Below are positions 63,156-64,000 of a DNA stretch of 64,000 nt, piece after piece. The translations under genes and the position numbers were made by a program. Each line of letters opens with the position of its first letter. Within the stretch, counting starts at the first letter, position 1. The DNA comes from Sagittula stellata E-37. GTDB taxonomy: Bacteria > Pseudomonadota > Alphaproteobacteria > Rhodobacterales > Rhodobacteraceae. Location of the stretch: contig NZ_CP155729.1 of assembly GCF_039724765.1 (NCBI RefSeq), positions 3,605,501 to 3,669,500 of the forward strand, written 5' to 3'. A model generated the notes under the pieces. The model was given only the letters and a program-made list of their open reading frames with translations. It made no database searches and had not been told where the DNA came from.

Positions 63156-63857
63156 TTAGTCAGGTGCAAGCATGTATCCGGCGCCGCGCACCGTCTGCAG
63201 ATAGCGCGGCTGCTTCGGATCGCTTTCCAGCTTGCGCCGCAAACGGGTGATCTGCACGTCCACCGCGCGCTCTTGTGCCTGCCCCTTGTCACGGCCCAGT
63301 TCCTCGACAAGCCTTGTGCGGCTCAGCGCCTCACCCGGCTTGGCGGAAAAGATACGCATGAGCTGCGCTTCGGTCGCGGTCAGGCGCACGATCTCTTCGC
63401 CACGCCACATTTCACCGCGCTCGATGTCGTAGCGGACCGCGCCAAGCGTCATGAGCTTCGGAGCGGTTTCCTGAGCGGCGGGTTCCGGCATGCGCCGCAG
63501 GATCGCGTTGATCCTGAGCAGCAGCTCCTTCGGCTCGAACGGCTTGGCAAGGTAGTCGTCCGCCCCGGCTTCTAGCCCGGCAATCCGATCCTCCGTCTCT
63601 GAACGGGCCGTCAACAGCAGGATCGGCACCGTCGAGGTCTCGCGAATGCCGCGCGTCAGGCTGACGCCATCCTCGCCCGGCATCATCACGTCCAGCACGA
63701 TCATGTCGAAATCCAGACCCAGCAACAACCGCCGCGCATGGGCCGCATCGCGCGCGGCACTTACCAGAAAACCGTTCCGAACAAGGAACTTCTGCAGCAG
63801 CCCCCGTATCCGCTCATCGTCGTCCACGATCAGCAGATGGGCGTCGTTCTCACTCAT
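63156..63857 (-). CDS. petR: OmpR-family response regulator, PetR-like
   Basis: A 233-residue regulator. The receiver has LLIVDDDERIRG, the phosphorylated Asp at position 56 in VLDVMMPGEDG, and AKPFEPKELLLR; the winged-helix DNA-binding domain ends VDVQITRLRRKLESDPKQPRYLQTVRGAGYML. PetR is known in Rhodobacter capsulatus for control of cytochrome bc1 genes, and a MarR-type partner, petP, precedes it there as it appears to here. No histidine kinase gene is adjacent. The ATG overlaps the upstream stop. Confidence 0.85.
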   Translation of the reverse strand: MSENDAHLLIVDDDERIRGLLQKFLVRNGFLVSAARDAAHARRLLLGLDFDMIVLDVMMPGEDGVSLTRGIRETSTVPILLLTARSETEDRIAGLEAGADDYLAKPFEPKELLLRINAILRRMPEPAAQETAPKLMTLGAVRYDIERGEMWRGEEIVRLTATEAQLMRIFSAKPGEALSRTRLVEELGRDKGQAQERAVDVQITRLRRKLESDPKQPRYLQTVRGAGYMLAPD

Positions 63858-64000
63858 CCGCGACCCTCCCTGAGCTTTTGATACTGGAGCCGCATCTCCG
63901 GGTCCATCATCGCTTCGAGCACCCGGCGAAACCCGGCGACCGCCTCAGGTCCAGCATCGCGAAAGGCTGAGCGCATCCGGGCACGCTGCACGTCGGACAG
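63854..64000 (-). CDS. petP: C-terminal end of a MarR-type regulator, PetP-like (partial)
   Basis: The last 48 codons of a gene entering from the right edge: LSDVQRARMRSAFRDAGPEAV, then GFRRVLEAMMDPEMRLQYQK. This fits the helical C-terminal dimerisation region of a MarR-family protein. The identification as PetP rests mainly on overlap with petR (ATGA) and on my memory of the petP-petR order; the DNA-binding part is outside the window. Confidence 0.6.
   Translation of the reverse strand: MSDVQRARMRSAFRDAGPEAVAGFRRVLEAMMDPEMRLQYQKLREGRG

Overview
The window is a gene-dense, high-G+C stretch of an alphaproteobacterial chromosome, most likely from a marine Roseobacter-group member of the Rhodobacteraceae. 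The reasons are the combination of ethylmalonyl-CoA pathway genes (ccr, ecm, mch, mcl2), a taurine transporter facing taurine:pyruvate aminotransferase, an HvrA-type H-NS protein, a PetP/PetR-like pair, a LuxR/LuxI pair, and TCA-cycle operons whose enzyme genes are interspersed with small Rhodobacteraceae-type genes. No rRNA, tRNA, CRISPR array, insertion sequence or prophage gene was seen; this is mostly core and soft-core genome.

Layout. 1-3000: start of an acyl-CoA synthetase, an NADP-dependent oxidoreductase and a membrane GGDEF protein. 3000-6350: a RecD-like helicase, then a quorum-sensing block read leftward (small protein, luxR, luxI) preceded by a full CtrA-type box. 6500-11660: divergent ccr and ecm, then hvrA and deoD. 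11660-15630: a leftward block with a Tat-exported tyrosinase, a small membrane zinc-ribbon-like protein, a DUF6065-like protein and a DUF1989 protein; upstream of it lie two small genes, one of only 49 codons. 15700-20050: sdhCDA, two small exported genes, sdhB and a further small gene. 20400-23070: mcl2, nnrU, a DUF1737 gene and mch. 23380-31130: an exported protein, a TauE/SafE exporter, mdh, an exported protein, sucC, a membrane protein, sucD and two hypotheticals. 31236-40480: sucA, a two-lipoyl-domain odhB, several accessory genes (glycosyltransferase, two MAPEG proteins) and lpd. 40700-44820: a flavin-type oxidase, plsC-like, ftsX and ftsE leftward, and a zinc-ribbon membrane protein rightward. 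45000-50660: tauC, tauB and tauA leftward, tpa and a GNAT protein rightward. 50780-58930: a degenerate ImmA/IrrE protein, HU, AMP nucleosidase, a VOC protein, topoisomerase IB, a class II aldolase-like protein, a methyltransferase, a lytic transglycosylase lipoprotein, an SDR protein and ExoD. 59000-64000: dxs, ispA, xseB, a histone-deacetylase-family hydrolase, petR and the end of petP.

How it fits together. The sdh, suc, odh, lpd and mdh genes supply most of the oxidative TCA cycle between 2-oxoglutarate and oxaloacetate. The ethylmalonyl-CoA genes let the cell assimilate acetyl-CoA without a glyoxylate shunt and feed succinyl-CoA and malate into the same cycle. The tau genes import taurine and deaminate it to sulfoacetaldehyde. 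The most interesting regulatory signal is a pair of TGTGATCACA-type palindromes, 21 bp centre to centre, placed about 115-120 bp upstream of both sdhC and sucC. This looks like a shared TCA-cycle operator. A second regulatory theme is CtrA-like sites at the quorum-sensing operon and, more weakly, near the GGDEF gene and ftsE.
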